Below are positions 20,287 through 30,559 of a DNA stretch of 30,702 nucleotides, piece after piece. The stretch is from NCBI GenBank assembly GCA_029298735.1, contig JANSLP010000369.1, forward strand, positions 1-30,702, in the 5' to 3' direction. Below the pieces are notes generated by a model, which was given only the letters and a program-made list of their open reading frames with translations, was not told where the DNA came from and made no database searches. Positions within the stretch are counted from its first letter, which is position 1; each line of letters starts with the position of its first letter. Source of the DNA: Ophiostoma sp. CBS 140.51 (lineage: Eukaryota > Ascomycota > Sordariomycetes > Ophiostomatales > Ophiostomataceae). Made by a program: the position numbers and the translations under genes.

Positions 20287-20833
20287 GTCCTGCTGTATAA
20301 ATTGACTTAACCCTGGACGTGTAATATGGGGCGTTGTGGACCATCGGTTTGCTTATTACATGAAAGCATTATTTCTGTTGATAGAAGATATAATGAATAG
20401 AAGTTGCCTCCGGCTACATACTTCAACGAGGTTTTATTTGCCAACAACGAGATTTCAATGTTTTGATATATCTGCTTATTTAGACCCATAGCAAAATTTC
20501 ATGACATAAAACTTCACTTAAATGGCATAAGGTCACGAAAATGACCAGGTAAAAAAGTTGGTGAATTTAAGCTTAGTAAACTAATGCTAAAGTTACCAAC
20601 ATCTGACCGCTAAAAAGGAAAAAAAAAAAAAAAAAAGCCGCGCAAGGCCTTCACGACCTCGGCCAATGATTACATATATTTCCTACGCAACTCTAGGGGT
20701 ATATGCAAGAAAGATGAAGATCCTCGTGGGAAAGGGGTCTGCGCTCCAAGAAAAAAAACCAAAAACACTAACATTAAAGTACCAAAAAGTAACAAAGATA
20801 CCGTAACACACGAGCGCCCGCTCAGCATCTTTT
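20287..20833. other. Convergent 3' intergenic region
   Basis: These 547 bp lie between the stop codons of the sugar porter (+) and YPI1 (-). They are AT-rich, with a run of about 18 A near 20618-20635. They probably hold both polyadenylation regions. Nothing else is visible. Confidence 0.6.
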
Positions 20834-21570
20834 CTATGCACCGTTCGTAGATGGTTTTCCGTACCGCGGCACTTTCTCGTATGCATTGGGACTGGGCCTT
20901 CGTTTGCCCTTGCCTTTTCCCTTGCCCTTATTATTGCCAGGCCGTCCACTCCCACCGCTGGGCCCTTCCTCGTCACTACTGCTGCCCATACCACTGTCGT
21001 CATGGTCGTGGTCGGGACAGTCGGGTGCATGCCGGTGGTGAGCTGCTCGTCTCCTGTTGTTGTTTGCGCCGCCGGCCCGTCCACGGAAGGCCTGGTCTGC
21101 ATCGCCGCGAGTAGCCCGGCCGTCGTCGGAATCTTCATCGGAGGACGAGCTGGAGTCGGAGTCGGAAGACGACGAGTCATTGCTGGACTCGTCGACTGCG
21201 CGAGGCCGGTGGTATATACAGCAGACTGATATGTGTTAACCATCGATCAATCGATTAACAAGACAAGTGCGCTGCCACTGTCCAGCCCCATCAACGCCCC
21301 CCACAAGTGTTCCTGAAACGCACCTTTTGACTTCTTTCGGTTCATCCCCTCGTTGTCGACAACACCTTCGGCCCACTGGACATTTCGACTGTCGCGAGTA
21401 TTAGCCCCTTGCAGACGCAAGATCGCTGTCGGCTGTTCTTGTTGATGTTCTGGATCGGAGGAGACGCCTGGCGCAGAAGACGGGCCAGGAGTTGTCGTGA
21501 TAGTTCGACTGCCCGATGCGGCAGCTTGTGGCTCCTGAGACAGAAGCTGCCGAGTTGGTATTGACGCCAT
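20834..21570 (-). CDS. YPI1: Type 1 protein phosphatase regulator YPI1 (PPP1R11/inhibitor-3 homologue)
   Basis: A 212-aa regulator of protein phosphatase 1 (Glc7), acting mainly in the nucleus. The model is complement(join(20834..21225,21324..21570)) with a 98-bp intron (GTGCGT, ATCAG). Neither exon is convincing alone, but splicing joins VQWAEGVVDNEGMNRKKSK (from residue 64) to VCCIYHRPR, giving the Ypi1/inhibitor-3 core. The VQW segment is the expected PP1-docking element. Related proteins usually have WAEDVVDNEG, and here one Asp is Gly. The N-terminus is low in complexity. After the core come an acidic Ser/Asp run (about 96-117), a His/Asp patch and a Gly-Lys repeat (GKGKGKGK), ending SPNAYEKVPRYGKPSTNGA. 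It is the first clearly conserved housekeeping gene after the metabolic region. Confidence 0.93.
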
Positions 21571-22156
21571 GGTGTCTGTATATGGGAGAGGAATACCCGT
21601 GATCGTTGGCTGGGGTTGGTACGAAAAGAGTGACTGCAGTTGAGCGAGCCAGGGGGTTGTTCTGTTGTTCCGGTGTTTGTTGCGACGAGATTTAAAGGAA
21701 AAGCCCGAAACATTCTAGAAGGCTAATATATTTGATCGCTGGGCTGAGACCCGCGCCAGAGCTTTGTTGCCACCAAAACCGCCACCCCGCTTCCCGGCGA
21801 GCAAACACCCAATAATACGTCATTAGCAAGCAGTCCGATAAGTAAAATCGCACGCCTAAAACGGCATATATCAGTTAAGTGCCGTGTCAATCAGCATGTG
21901 TCGATAGCAACATCTCGCTTCTTCACTCACTCGTCACGCCTCCCTCCCTTACTGCTACATAACATTCTGCCCCCTTTTTGAGTATAAATGATCTCAAGAA
22001 AATTATCTATATTGAGATTGAAGTATTTTACTACGCCATGGAGATCAACATGGTATTGTAATAGGAGTTGAGATAAAGCATATATCATCCGCAGAACGGG
22101 ATCCCTCTCCATTTTGCGAGGCAACCGTAAACAGAAAAAAATATACAGGGCGCACA
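21571..22156. other. Intergenic: YPI1 promoter and GEP3 3' flank
   Basis: This 586 bp between two minus-strand genes is AT-rich toward the GEP3 stop. No gene, RNA or repeat is recognised. Confidence 0.5.
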
Positions 22157-24510
22157 TCAAGGCTCGCTTCCCAGGGTTGCGCGTCGGGCAGCTTTCTCCC
22201 GCTTCTTGGCTCCCTTCATACTCGGCTTCGGCCGGGGACGCATCTTCTTCTTGTCTGAAGTCTTTGGCTGAGCGAGCATCCACGCATTCAAAGGCCGCCG
22301 CGATCCGATGAACTTCCCTCCAGGGCTGTAAACATCAATCTCGGGCCATTGCATTTCAATTTCCTGTGTCTCAGATTGCGCGGCCTCGGTTTCCCGGCTC
22401 GCGTTTGGTGCAGTGTCCTCGGGCCCTGCTTCGTCCGGGTCAGAGAGATCGAGCGATTGCAGAATGCCATTAGAGTCAACCTGCGATCCTTTCTTCTTGA
22501 CAATTGGCTCCGGCTTTTTCACAGTCTTGTACTTGAATAGGTTCCGAGTGCGCACCTGGGCCACAACCTCAACCCATCCGCATCCTTCAATCAAGATGTC
22601 CAGGGCCACGACCCGGTATGGGAGGCGCTCGATGTCGATGTTGGCCGCGTCTTTTCGCGTGATTGGGCCGGCACGAATCTTGGTGACGTCGTATTTCAGC
22701 TGGAAAGACCCGGCCAATGCGATCTGGCGTCCTGTGCCAGGAGCAGAAATGTTCTGCACGCGCAAATCGCTCGTCTGTGTTTGAATGCCGATGGCCTTTT
22801 CGGTCATCGTCTTGTGCTCGTCGAGAGGGGTAAAGTTGTACGCCAGGAAAACGAGATCGGGGGTGCGTGGCGTGATACGGATAAATCCTCCGAGCAGTAG
22901 CGACTGCCACGGGCCCTTGAGAGTAACTTGCTCTGGGGTCATGCGAGTCTTCATGACGAGCGAGTCCCTTTTACTTTCCTCCACGTAGTCAATGAGGGCA
23001 GTCCGCTCCAGACCTGGAAGATCGATCAACTCGCCTTTCCCATTTCCAAATGGGATGCGGATAGGCGATGCTGTTGTGCCAGGCAAGGCAGACACCACAG
23101 GCATCTGTGGATAGTTGGTCTCCTGCGGTCTAGGCGGAAGTAAATATCCGTCATCGTTCATGTCAGTGAAACCAGCGTCGCCACCCGCATCATGCAGCCT
23201 TGCCCCGTGGCCGTGATCTCGGCGCAGACCGTAATGGCCGGTGTCCTTCTTTTTCAGGGTAAGAAGTGGCTTCTTGGCGTCCGCGGTGTCCATGCGGCCC
23301 TTTGGAAAAACATGGTGTACCAGGTAGCTCTTGCCGACGTTCGCTTTGCCAACAAGCCAGTTCGCGCCACCTCGGTCCCAGATCTCTTCTTTGAGCTCAG
23401 GCGTCCACCAGTTGCGCCTGGCACTAACACAACGCACGTTTCCGAGACGCACTTTGCGCCCCAAGCGGCCGAGTGCGTCTCGCAGGGTGTCCCGGATCCA
23501 TGGCATCAACTTGTCTATCTGGTCCCGCCGTGGTGCGAGAAGGTCTGCCCGTGTAATAACAAAACTGAGTTCTGTTCGACGGCCACCGATGAACTTGCCG
23601 GGCTGCGAACGCCGGTTACGTGATCGCAATGGCATAGTACCAAGAAGACTGCTTATACGCGGTAGAAGTGACATTGGGAAATCGGCAGCGTCGAGCACGT
23701 GGTATACATGGTTGTATTTGTAAGGGGATTCGGCAATCGTCTCGCGGATGGAATCAATGTCTGGGTGGTAGATGGGAGAGCCCGATGTGTGGTGGACGAG
23801 GTCATGACAGCGAACACAGAGAATGTTCTCCTTCTCGTCTATCAGAGGTGCGCCTATTCGAATGATACGTGGTTAGCAGAGCCTTTCAACAAAATAAAAA
23901 ATAAAATAAAAATAAAACACCAATGACAGAGCGCAGACATACCATTATCGGTTTCTTCTGATGTCTCCCTCTCCTGATCACGCAAGAGGCCACTCAAACG
24001 AACGTCTTCGCATCCGTTTTGGAGCTCCATCCGACGTAGGGCCTCCCGCACAACCTCGTCTTCCCTGCAAGCACGCGGCACTTTTTCGGTAGCAAGTCCC
24101 AGATATGCCTTTGTCGATTGTCGCCCAAGGTCAAAGTAACCTGGCTGGCCTGGTTTTGTCGTCTGCGAAAATGCGCCACATCCCGGGCACTGAATTGGCA
24201 GCTGTTTAGAAGCCTTGGGCGCTGGGAGAGTTTTGTCTGTTCTTGTGGTCGTCGAGATGTCTCCAAAAGGCTGGGGCACGGCTTCGATGGCCGAGGCAGC
24301 TGCTCCGGAGAAGTACTGACGTCCGCTTGGGGCCCGGAGCTGACGCTCAAACCGTTGTGTTGACTGGGTAAACGGTGCTTTTGTCGAGGCTCGCTGCACC
24401 ACTGGACATAGAAAAACAGGTGGAAGGACTGGTAGAGTGCCAATGGCCTTGTTGTCCAAGGAGAAGGCCGTCCTCAGCCAAGCCCGCGAAATTCCTCCGG
24501 TGGGAGGCAT
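22157..24510 (-). CDS. GEP3: Mitochondrial circularly permuted GTPase GEP3/MTG3 (YqeH family), with a frame problem near its intron
   Basis: GTPase implicated in mitochondrial small-subunit ribosome assembly; YqeH is the bacterial counterpart. Exon 1 (23943-24510) begins with an Arg-rich, probably mitochondrial presequence and has CPGC at 108-111. Exon 2 supplies CVRCHDLVHH, completing a CXXC zinc finger, then YKYNHVYHVLDAADFP, ITRADLL (G4), VSAR (G5), VGKANVGKSYL (G1), LPGTTASP (G2) and IDLPGLER (G3), which is the permuted order of the family. The C-terminus is Lys/Arg-rich. The best splice pair (GTATGT at 23942 and ATAG ending at 23856) leaves the downstream frame shifted by 2 nt, apparently because of TCTCTC at about 23817-23823. 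An acceptor ending at 23833 (747 aa) or a GTCTGC donor 4 nt downstream would restore the frame. ATG 24510 is the start, as the earlier in-frame codon is GTG. Confidence 0.85.
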
Positions 24511-25061
24511 TGTGCGGTATGTTGTCTGGGGAGCTGCACTGGGGAGCTGCAAGCCGAGAGAGAAATATCTGTGTCGTCGAAACAAGTCCTCAAAAATTTG
24601 TACCAATTCTACCACCCAAGAAGGCGCGAGGCGCGATAGAAAATGTATGCAACTTTATTGTGGAGCATCCCGTAGACCCTTGTAGAAGGTGCCACACGTG
24701 ATATTCTCCATATAAAAAGAGAGAGAAAACATACTTTTTTCATGTGGTTGCACGCAACGTAATAATTCTTAGCACCGCTTTGGTTTAATGGCTTGTCGGG
24801 TGGGCCCTGGTCCGTGCGCTAACGGAAAAAGCTGTCAGGCTGACGAGGTGGGCAGACCAGGTGTATCTACATTTTCTACCGGTTTACGAGGCTTCAGAAA
24901 CGCAGAAAAAAAATCCGTTGACCACGACAACTGACAACGCGCCCAACATTTCGACTCAATTGCCCATTGCGACGCGGCCAATACGAGCGCCACACAACCC
25001 TCAGACCACGAACGATACTTGAGATCCCAATTAGGGGGCGCACATTCCACAATCTGCCAAT
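24511..25061. promoter_or_regulatory. Shared divergent promoter region of GEP3 and mL61
   Basis: These 551 bp separate the start codons of two divergent genes for the mitochondrial translation system. It must hold both promoters unless there is distal control. No specific operator was identified and no RNA gene is visible. Confidence 0.55.
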
Positions 25062-25950
25062 ATGGTTGGCGTCATCCGGCGCATGAACAAGCTGAACGCC
25101 GTAAGTGATGCTTCACAGCTGCCCACACCCCGCTCATGGACTATTTATGTAACTCCCTACTGACTTGCGGCATTGCCTCTCCATATAGAAGGTATTTTCA
25201 ACTCGGATTCCCGCGAATACTTCGGCAACCACGGCAACTACTAACACGGTCGACAGCTTCTCAACATCCGAAATGGCCCCGGCGCTGTAATCCTCCCGAA
25301 GGAGGTGACAAGAATACATTTGGAGTTTGCAAGCCGGTGGAACGACGGCCAGTACGGCCCACGGTGAGTGATCTAACAGCGGCAATTGTGGAAGCCATCA
25401 GGACTGGTCTGGGGTCGCGAGTTGGTTGCGGGCGTTTTGCCAATCGTTTTACTAATGGGTGATATCGGCTTGCAGGAAGTTTTGGCACAACTATCTCCCT
25501 CGCTTAAAATTCTGGAACCCGGCTATCCCCATGATTGTCAACCGGACCCAAGATACGGCTGGCCCAGCGACCTTGACAATCTACATGCTGCAAAATAAAA
25601 GCAAGGGAGCGCCTACCCGGTCTCCTGTGACACCAGACAACCAGCCGAACTCATCCTTCACCGGCTCGTCAAAGGCGCCCAAGCCGACACCTGCAGAGAC
25701 CACCGTCGAGATCGACATGAAAGGTCTTCACTCGGACGTGATTCTGCACCATTTTCTCGAGAAGACGGGTGCTGTCGCCGTGACGCCGTCACCCCAAGAT
25801 GTGGCCGCATTGCGCGAAGCCGAGGAGCGTACTGAGCGCGCCAAGGTCGATCGCGACGTCATGGCAAGGTACTTGTTCGCAAAGAAACGGGATGCGTCCG
25901 CCATCGCTCAGGCGAAGAGCGAGGCTGCCTCTATGAGACAACCAATGTAA
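25062..25950 (+). CDS. MRP49: Mitochondrial large-subunit ribosomal protein mL61 (MRP49-like)
   Basis: A 206-aa mitoribosomal protein with a thioredoxin-like L51/S25/CI-B8 domain, modelled as join(25062..25100,25257..25363,25476..25950). Intron 1 (156 bp) ends with TACTAAC and CGACAG; intron 2 is 112 bp (GTGAGT, TTGCAG). Splicing gives LLNIRNGPGAVILPKEV, then HLEFASRW, then RKFWHNYLPRLKFWNPAIP and MIVNRT, the conserved core of fungal MRP49 proteins. After the core (about residue 85) comes a Ser/Pro/Thr linker and a charged helical tail (EAEERTERAKVDRDVMARYL), which makes it longer than yeast MRP49. The N-terminus MVGVIRRMNKLNA is basic and could serve in mitochondrial import. It is divergent from GEP3 and convergent with the HECT ligase. 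Confidence 0.9.
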
Positions 25951-26194
25951 TGTGGTTAGAGTTCACAGCTGTACGATAAAGATCACGAAAACTTAAGATA
26001 CGGGCCTTTTAATACGAAGAATAAATACCAAGCTATTTGTATCTGTGTGTGCATGGCGCTAGCTAGTTCTATTCAGGCTGCAAACGAGTCCACTGGTGAT
26101 TTCATGTGGTATTTGTGTTGCACATCTGTCCCGAGCACTACTTGTACATGTTATAAGACGAAACCTCTCTGCTCATATCTGTATGGGGCCGTGC
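25951..26194. other. Convergent 3' spacer between mL61 and HUL4
   Basis: This 244-bp spacer lies between two stop codons and probably contains both 3' ends. Nothing else is seen. Confidence 0.6.
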
Positions 26195-29100
26195 CTATTT
26201 CAAGCCAAAACCCTCGCTTCCATGCACAGCCCCCCAGAGCTTTGCCTGCATCACCTCTTTGGACTTATATCGGTACAGTGTGAGGATATTGAAGCACGTC
26301 CTGGCTGTCGGGAACCGACCGGTATCGTCACCGAGATAAAGTATCCGAATCGATAAAGATGCTGGCCCAGTGACCGGGATGCGGTCGCTTCCAGTGATGA
26401 AGATCAGAAGATTTCGTTGGTCTCTCGGAGATGCCTCTTTGAATATGTCCCAAAACCACTTGACCGTGGGCTCTGTCTCGGCTGGGTTTGTGGACGGCCA
26501 GTTTTCATAGCTTGCAGCAAGTCTCAGGGCAGCAACATCAAGCGTCTCGTCTGAGCCACGAACAAGAAGCTCAATCTCCTCGGGCCGAAACAATCCCAGA
26601 GCATTGCAGCCGCACACCGTAAAAAATCCGCGCTTGAAAGGCTCAAATTGGCGGGAAACGGCAGTGTCAAGCAAGTAGCGTATATATAGACTGACGTACT
26701 CCTCTCGGTTTGCATTGCTCACTGCCCGGGATTCGCCTCCTGGACAAAGAGAAACCATGTCTGCATGACCAAATCTCTCGACGGCGATAGTAAAATCAAG
26801 GCCGAAAGTAGACTCAACATCGCCGTCATAGTCAAGCAATTGCTGGAGACCCTTGGCTAAGTGAGGTCGGAATTCTGCGAGGTCAGCCAAGGTGTAGGTC
26901 ATGGTAGGTCGTGCCGACGCTGTAAGCACGCCAGTTGTCGGTGTCGGTGCAGAAAATAGCAGCTTCCTGAAGGCAAAGGGGGGTAGGGCAACGTCTAGAA
27001 TTGTTGAATTATAGATGGCCAGTCCCAAAACAACGCCGACAAGGAAAAACTGGTCTGATGTTTCAAATGAAGCAGAGTTGAAGTAGCAATAGTGCGATTC
27101 TTCATCGTATACGAACATGCCTGAATTTGTTAGATGGGGCCCGTTGTTTCTTGAGAAAGGAAGAAGGGGATAGGAACTCCAAAAATTACCGTGGTCAGGA
27201 TTGAACACCTCTCTCACAAGGAGAAGAAACCATTCTTTCCGCAGTCCTCCAGCATCGATGCCTTCTTCTCCATTAAAGATAATGCGAAGGCCCTTTTTGA
27301 TATCATCTGTACCACTCCCGATAGCCGCACTCACACCTTTGAGGCTATCTTCGACAAGACAATCCCGCCGAATGTTTAGAACAAGGTGCTGATCAAAGTT
27401 CCTCCGCGTCATGATGCTGTCAAAAAAAGCATCCCGGGCCTTGGTTTTCATTTGGCGACGAGCTTCATACTCTAGTATTTGGATTTTGGCCCAAACGCTC
27501 AGTAAAAAGGGATACTGACAGAATGCAAATTTTGCCGTTTGCTGCTCCCATCCCTCGAAGTCGGCGATCAGGTCGCAGTTATCCAGTAGTGTTATGTAGA
27601 AGTCGGACGTCGGCACGATCTGTCGCCTTGGAAGGCCATGAAGACCAGCTTTGCCGTCATTCGGAAGCCTGCTGGATGTTCCGGGTATGTTCTGGTAAGC
27701 TCCTGTGATATCGTTGGCGGCGAAGAGGAGTCTCAAGACACGGACAGCTGCCTTTATCTGCCAGTCATCCCCATGAACCATTTTCTTGTCCGTCGGTTTC
27801 TTGCTTGGCTTTGCCGTACTAGTTGCCTGATTTAAAGCAGCGTGAAAAGAGGCAGCCGACGCCCCTTCCGACACCTTTGGTACCAGAGAGTCAGATGATT
27901 CTGTGGGCTTGGGTTTGTCCTTTTTCTCGTTGTATCGAACAAGTCGGTAGGCCAGAAAGCCACTAGCAAGGTCCTTCAGCTGTAAAAATCGGGCTCCGGG
28001 GAGGTGCACAAAACAAGCGATGATTCGGTTGTGCCATTTCTCAGGCGAATTTGAAAGGAGGCCAAGGATCCGTTTGATAATAACTGAGTGTTGCCCTGAT
28101 GCAGGACCTGTTCCACGGTTCGACCCGAGCTTTGCCTCAGGCTGGTGTCTTTGGTTGCCACTATCATGTTGTAGCAGGCCGGTAAAAAAACTGCATTGGG
28201 CATGCAGGAGAGGATTTGCGAGTGCAATGATGAGAAACCGGAAATCGCCAGCTTCGCCAATTCGACGACCCGGTCGTTTGAGCACTGTTTCTGTGGCTTT
28301 GAGCAAGACACGCTGGGCATGCAGCTGGCCGTTCAAGATGCAAGATTCTACTTCGCGAAGTAAAACAGGCGGCTGGGGATCGCATCTCCCTTCGCCAACT
28401 AGCCCGTTGTAAACTGACTCCCAAGATGCACCAGCGTTGATGACGGTGCTATACCACTCATCGACCGATTCCCAGTCAATGTCCACCACGTTGCTGGTGT
28501 CGACGCCTACTTTGCTTTTCGGTCCATTTTCTCGGCGACGAGTAAATCCTCGGATGGGCTGCAAGTGGTCTTGAAAGTTGGCCCGCTGGGAGCTGTTTCT
28601 GGAGGTGGCCGGGGGCGTAAGGAGTTTACGACCTTGTTCAGACGCAGACGAGACTTTCGTGGCGTATGTCGTGGGCAGAAAAGAGTCGTCCAAGCTGTTC
28701 ATGGACATGATATGGCGAATGACATAAGCTTCCAGGTCTTGGAATATTCTTTTCGCTTCAATCTCATCTTGCCTCTTTCTTCCAGGGGGTATCTGCGTGC
28801 CTACCGGGGCCACCAATCCCGTCCGGGAGGCCGTTTCTGGTGAAGAGGAAACGGCTCCATCAACTTTCTGAAATGAGTCCATAACCGGTAAAACCGCCTC
28901 AAGGTAGTTGCGGATGCATCCCGAAACTATGTGTTTGGTTTGCTCAACAGATATAGGGTCGGAAGTTGCAGTCTGTGACTTTGCAGAACTAAAGTTGGTT
29001 GCAGCCATGATCTTTTCGACGGGGACGAGGTCGTTCACAGTCAAACAGATACCGCAACGAAAGGCCTCCGCCCCTTGAGCCCATCGCATGAGTGATCCAC

Positions 29101-29659
29101 ATGTGATACAAGGGCCATTTTCAAAGCTGAGTTTTTCGCTTCGGCGAAATCCGGGAGGCGCCAGGGAGGAGGCCGTGTTTTGCTGTCCACCTCGCTCTTT
29201 GGAAGAAAACCGCTCGCCATCGACTCCTGAAACTGAGTCGCCAGATCCAAACGAAGGCTCGTCTCGGGCAGCCTTTTTCTTCTTCGGTGAAAAAAAGGAA
29301 GGAAACGGGTTACTCATTGAGCGTGAGTGGATGGGTCCTGCAGTAGGTCGCCGTGTGGCCCGGTAATCAGAGTCCGATGAATCGGTCTCCACGTGTAGTT
29401 GAGAGACGTCAATGCTTGCCAGTTCTGAGGCCTCGAGGTCCGCTGGCACGGCAGATGTGTGGTGCGTGTGCTGCGCGTGGCGGGCACTGCGGGATCTTCG
29501 ATGGGCGGCGCCCGGTTGCGACGATGACGCAGCCGCCTGGGCGTTGACCATTGGCACCGAGGCCGGGGCAAGTGCACGGTCCTGGGAACCAGATTGAGCC
29601 TGGGCCCGAGAACCAGCAGTCGAGGGCGCATCGAGCGGCCAGATTGGTGGCCGTGCCAT
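26195..29659 (-). CDS. HUL4: HECT-domain E3 ubiquitin-protein ligase, HUL4-like
   Basis: A 1131-aa predicted ubiquitin ligase. The model is complement(join(26195..27120,27190..29659)). The 69-bp intron has GTAATT, ATCTAAC and TTCAG and lies in frame without a stop; its removal joins NPDHG to MFVYDEESHYCYF, the normal HECT sequence. The N-terminal 180 residues are Ser/Ala/Gln-rich and disordered, with SFFSPKKKK as a possible nuclear signal. CITC (184-187) and CGIC (202-205) form a zinc ribbon, CX2C-X14-CX2C. The HECT domain fills the C-terminal third: IFNGEEGIDAGGLRKEWF, SFETSDQFFLVGVVLGLAIYN (about 20-residue block) and RTCFNILTLY, in which Cys1099 (codon at 26294-26296) is the ubiquitin-thioester residue. 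The last residues GSEGFGLK fit the family end. The start is ATG 29659, because the upstream in-frame codon is TTG. It is close to yeast Hul4 in architecture; substrates are unknown. Confidence 0.93.
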   Translation of the reverse strand: MARPPIWPLDAPSTAGSRAQAQSGSQDRALAPASVPMVNAQAAASSSQPGAAHRRSRSARHAQHTHHTSAVPADLEASELASIDVSQLHVETDSSDSDYRATRRPTAGPIHSRSMSNPFPSFFSPKKKKAARDEPSFGSGDSVSGVDGERFSSKERGGQQNTASSLAPPGFRRSEKLSFENGPCITCGSLMRWAQGAEAFRCGICLTVNDLVPVEKIMAATNFSSAKSQTATSDPISVEQTKHIVSGCIRNYLEAVLPVMDSFQKVDGAVSSSPETASRTGLVAPVGTQIPPGRKRQDEIEAKRIFQDLEAYVIRHIMSMNSLDDSFLPTTYATKVSSASEQGRKLLTPPATSRNSSQRANFQDHLQPIRGFTRRRENGPKSKVGVDTSNVVDIDWESVDEWYSTVINAGASWESVYNGLVGEGRCDPQPPVLLREVESCILNGQLHAQRVLLKATETVLKRPGRRIGEAGDFRFLIIALANPLLHAQCSFFTGLLQHDSGNQRHQPEAKLGSNRGTGPASGQHSVIIKRILGLLSNSPEKWHNRIIACFVHLPGARFLQLKDLASGFLAYRLVRYNEKKDKPKPTESSDSLVPKVSEGASAASFHAALNQATSTAKPSKKPTDKKMVHGDDWQIKAAVRVLRLLFAANDITGAYQNIPGTSSRLPNDGKAGLHGLPRRQIVPTSDFYITLLDNCDLIADFEGWEQQTAKFAFCQYPFLLSVWAKIQILEYEARRQMKTKARDAFFDSIMTRRNFDQHLVLNIRRDCLVEDSLKGVSAAIGSGTDDIKKGLRIIFNGEEGIDAGGLRKEWFLLLVREVFNPDHGNFWSSYPLLPFSRNNGPHLTNSGMFVYDEESHYCYFNSASFETSDQFFLVGVVLGLAIYNSTILDVALPPFAFRKLLFSAPTPTTGVLTASARPTMTYTLADLAEFRPHLAKGLQQLLDYDGDVESTFGLDFTIAVERFGHADMVSLCPGGESRAVSNANREEYVSLYIRYLLDTAVSRQFEPFKRGFFTVCGCNALGLFRPEEIELLVRGSDETLDVAALRLAASYENWPSTNPAETEPTVKWFWDIFKEASPRDQRNLLIFITGSDRIPVTGPASLSIRILYLGDDTGRFPTARTCFNILTLYRYKSKEVMQAKLWGAVHGSEGFGLK

Positions 29660-30420
29660 ATCGCTAGGATGGATGCACAATCGGAACCCGAGGCCAAGAC
29701 TGTAGAGTGTGTGGTAGCATCAAATCTGGCGCGGCGCCGAAAGATGTGAAGGAGAGTCTTGGTTATGTCACAGACATGCCATTCGCTTGACGTCCCCCAA
29801 AGGTTCCCCTTCGAAACGCTGTCTTTCTCGGTGATGGGAAACGGGCTGCTGATGGATGTTGTATTTTGAGACTTTGGTTGGCAAGTTGGAATCAGAGAAG
29901 CAGCTGTGTCACTGCCCAAAATGGCCTTGAACGGTCTTCCTTCGTACGCAGCGTTCTAACGCAGAAGCCTAGACCGCGCTGTCGCGGCCTCTCCTGGCAG
30001 CATGGCTAACCTTGGAGCTATTAAAAGGCCCAACTACAGGGGTGAGAGGGGCAACAACAGGAACGCCAGGTACTAGACCCACTTTTGCCGATCATGACGG
30101 AGCAACAGGCATTCAGTCATGCCCGGTATGAATAAACCGTCCTTCAAGGGTCAGAGGGTGCCCGTATTTAAAGTAGAGGAAATAGTGAAAATAAATACAA
30201 AACAAAGACCCGATTATTAATACTTTGTAGTTGTCTCCACTTTCTACGAGTATTCCGCACGACCTTTTGTGAGTGTGTCCCTACGCCAAGACCGCCAACA
30301 TTGCATCGTTAACTACTACGAGAAACTCTTCATAAAGCAGCAGTAACATATTTGATTGGTAAGAGGCAAATTATGCAGGGAGAAAGGGTGTGTCACGTGT
30401 CCCAGCCATCGTGATATCCA
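29660..30420. other. Intergenic: HUL4 upstream region
   Basis: This holds the HUL4 promoter. Two short palindromes occur: GCGTTCTAACGC (29951-29962) and CCGCGCTGTCGCGG (29974-29987). A 24-codon basic open frame at 30002 has no support. No gene is called. Confidence 0.5.
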
Positions 30421-30484
30421 TGTGGCGTTGGCGCTGCCTTGGCGCCTTACGAGCGTATTGCTAGCGTTTATACTATAGTTACGT

Positions 30485-30502
30485 TAGGCCCGAAAGGGCC
30501 TA
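30485..30502. other. Perfect hairpin, 7-bp stem with GAAA loop
   Basis: TAGGCCC, then GAAA, then GGGCCTA. The GC-rich stem stands out inside the AT-rich tract. Confidence 0.85.
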
Positions 30503-30535
30503 GTGTGTTAGCTTACCTATGAGTAGAGTTTTCGT

Positions 30536-30559
30536 AAAGACCTCCTTTCGGAGCTCTTT
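30536..30559. other. Second hairpin with TTTC loop followed by T-run
   Basis: AAAGACCTCC, then TTTC, then GGAGCTCTTT. Ten pairs with one C/C mismatch precede or include a run of T. The loop is the complement of the GAAA loop 40 bp upstream. Confidence 0.7.

Noticed and set aside
20683..21243. Minus-strand open frame of about 186 codons overlapping YPI1 exon 2
   Set aside because: It is in a different frame from the spliced YPI1 exon, which reads into the family core CCIYHRPR and an acidic Ser run. This frame gives only Thr/Pro/Met-rich low-complexity sequence and does not start at the YPI1 ATG.
25136..25462. Open frame crossing mL61 introns
   Set aside because: It ignores well-formed splice sites. 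The spliced alternative gives the full MRP49 core.
28091..28130. GGTTCGACC resembling a tRNA T-arm
   Set aside because: It lies inside the HECT ligase coding sequence, and no acceptor stem or anticodon arm can be folded around it.
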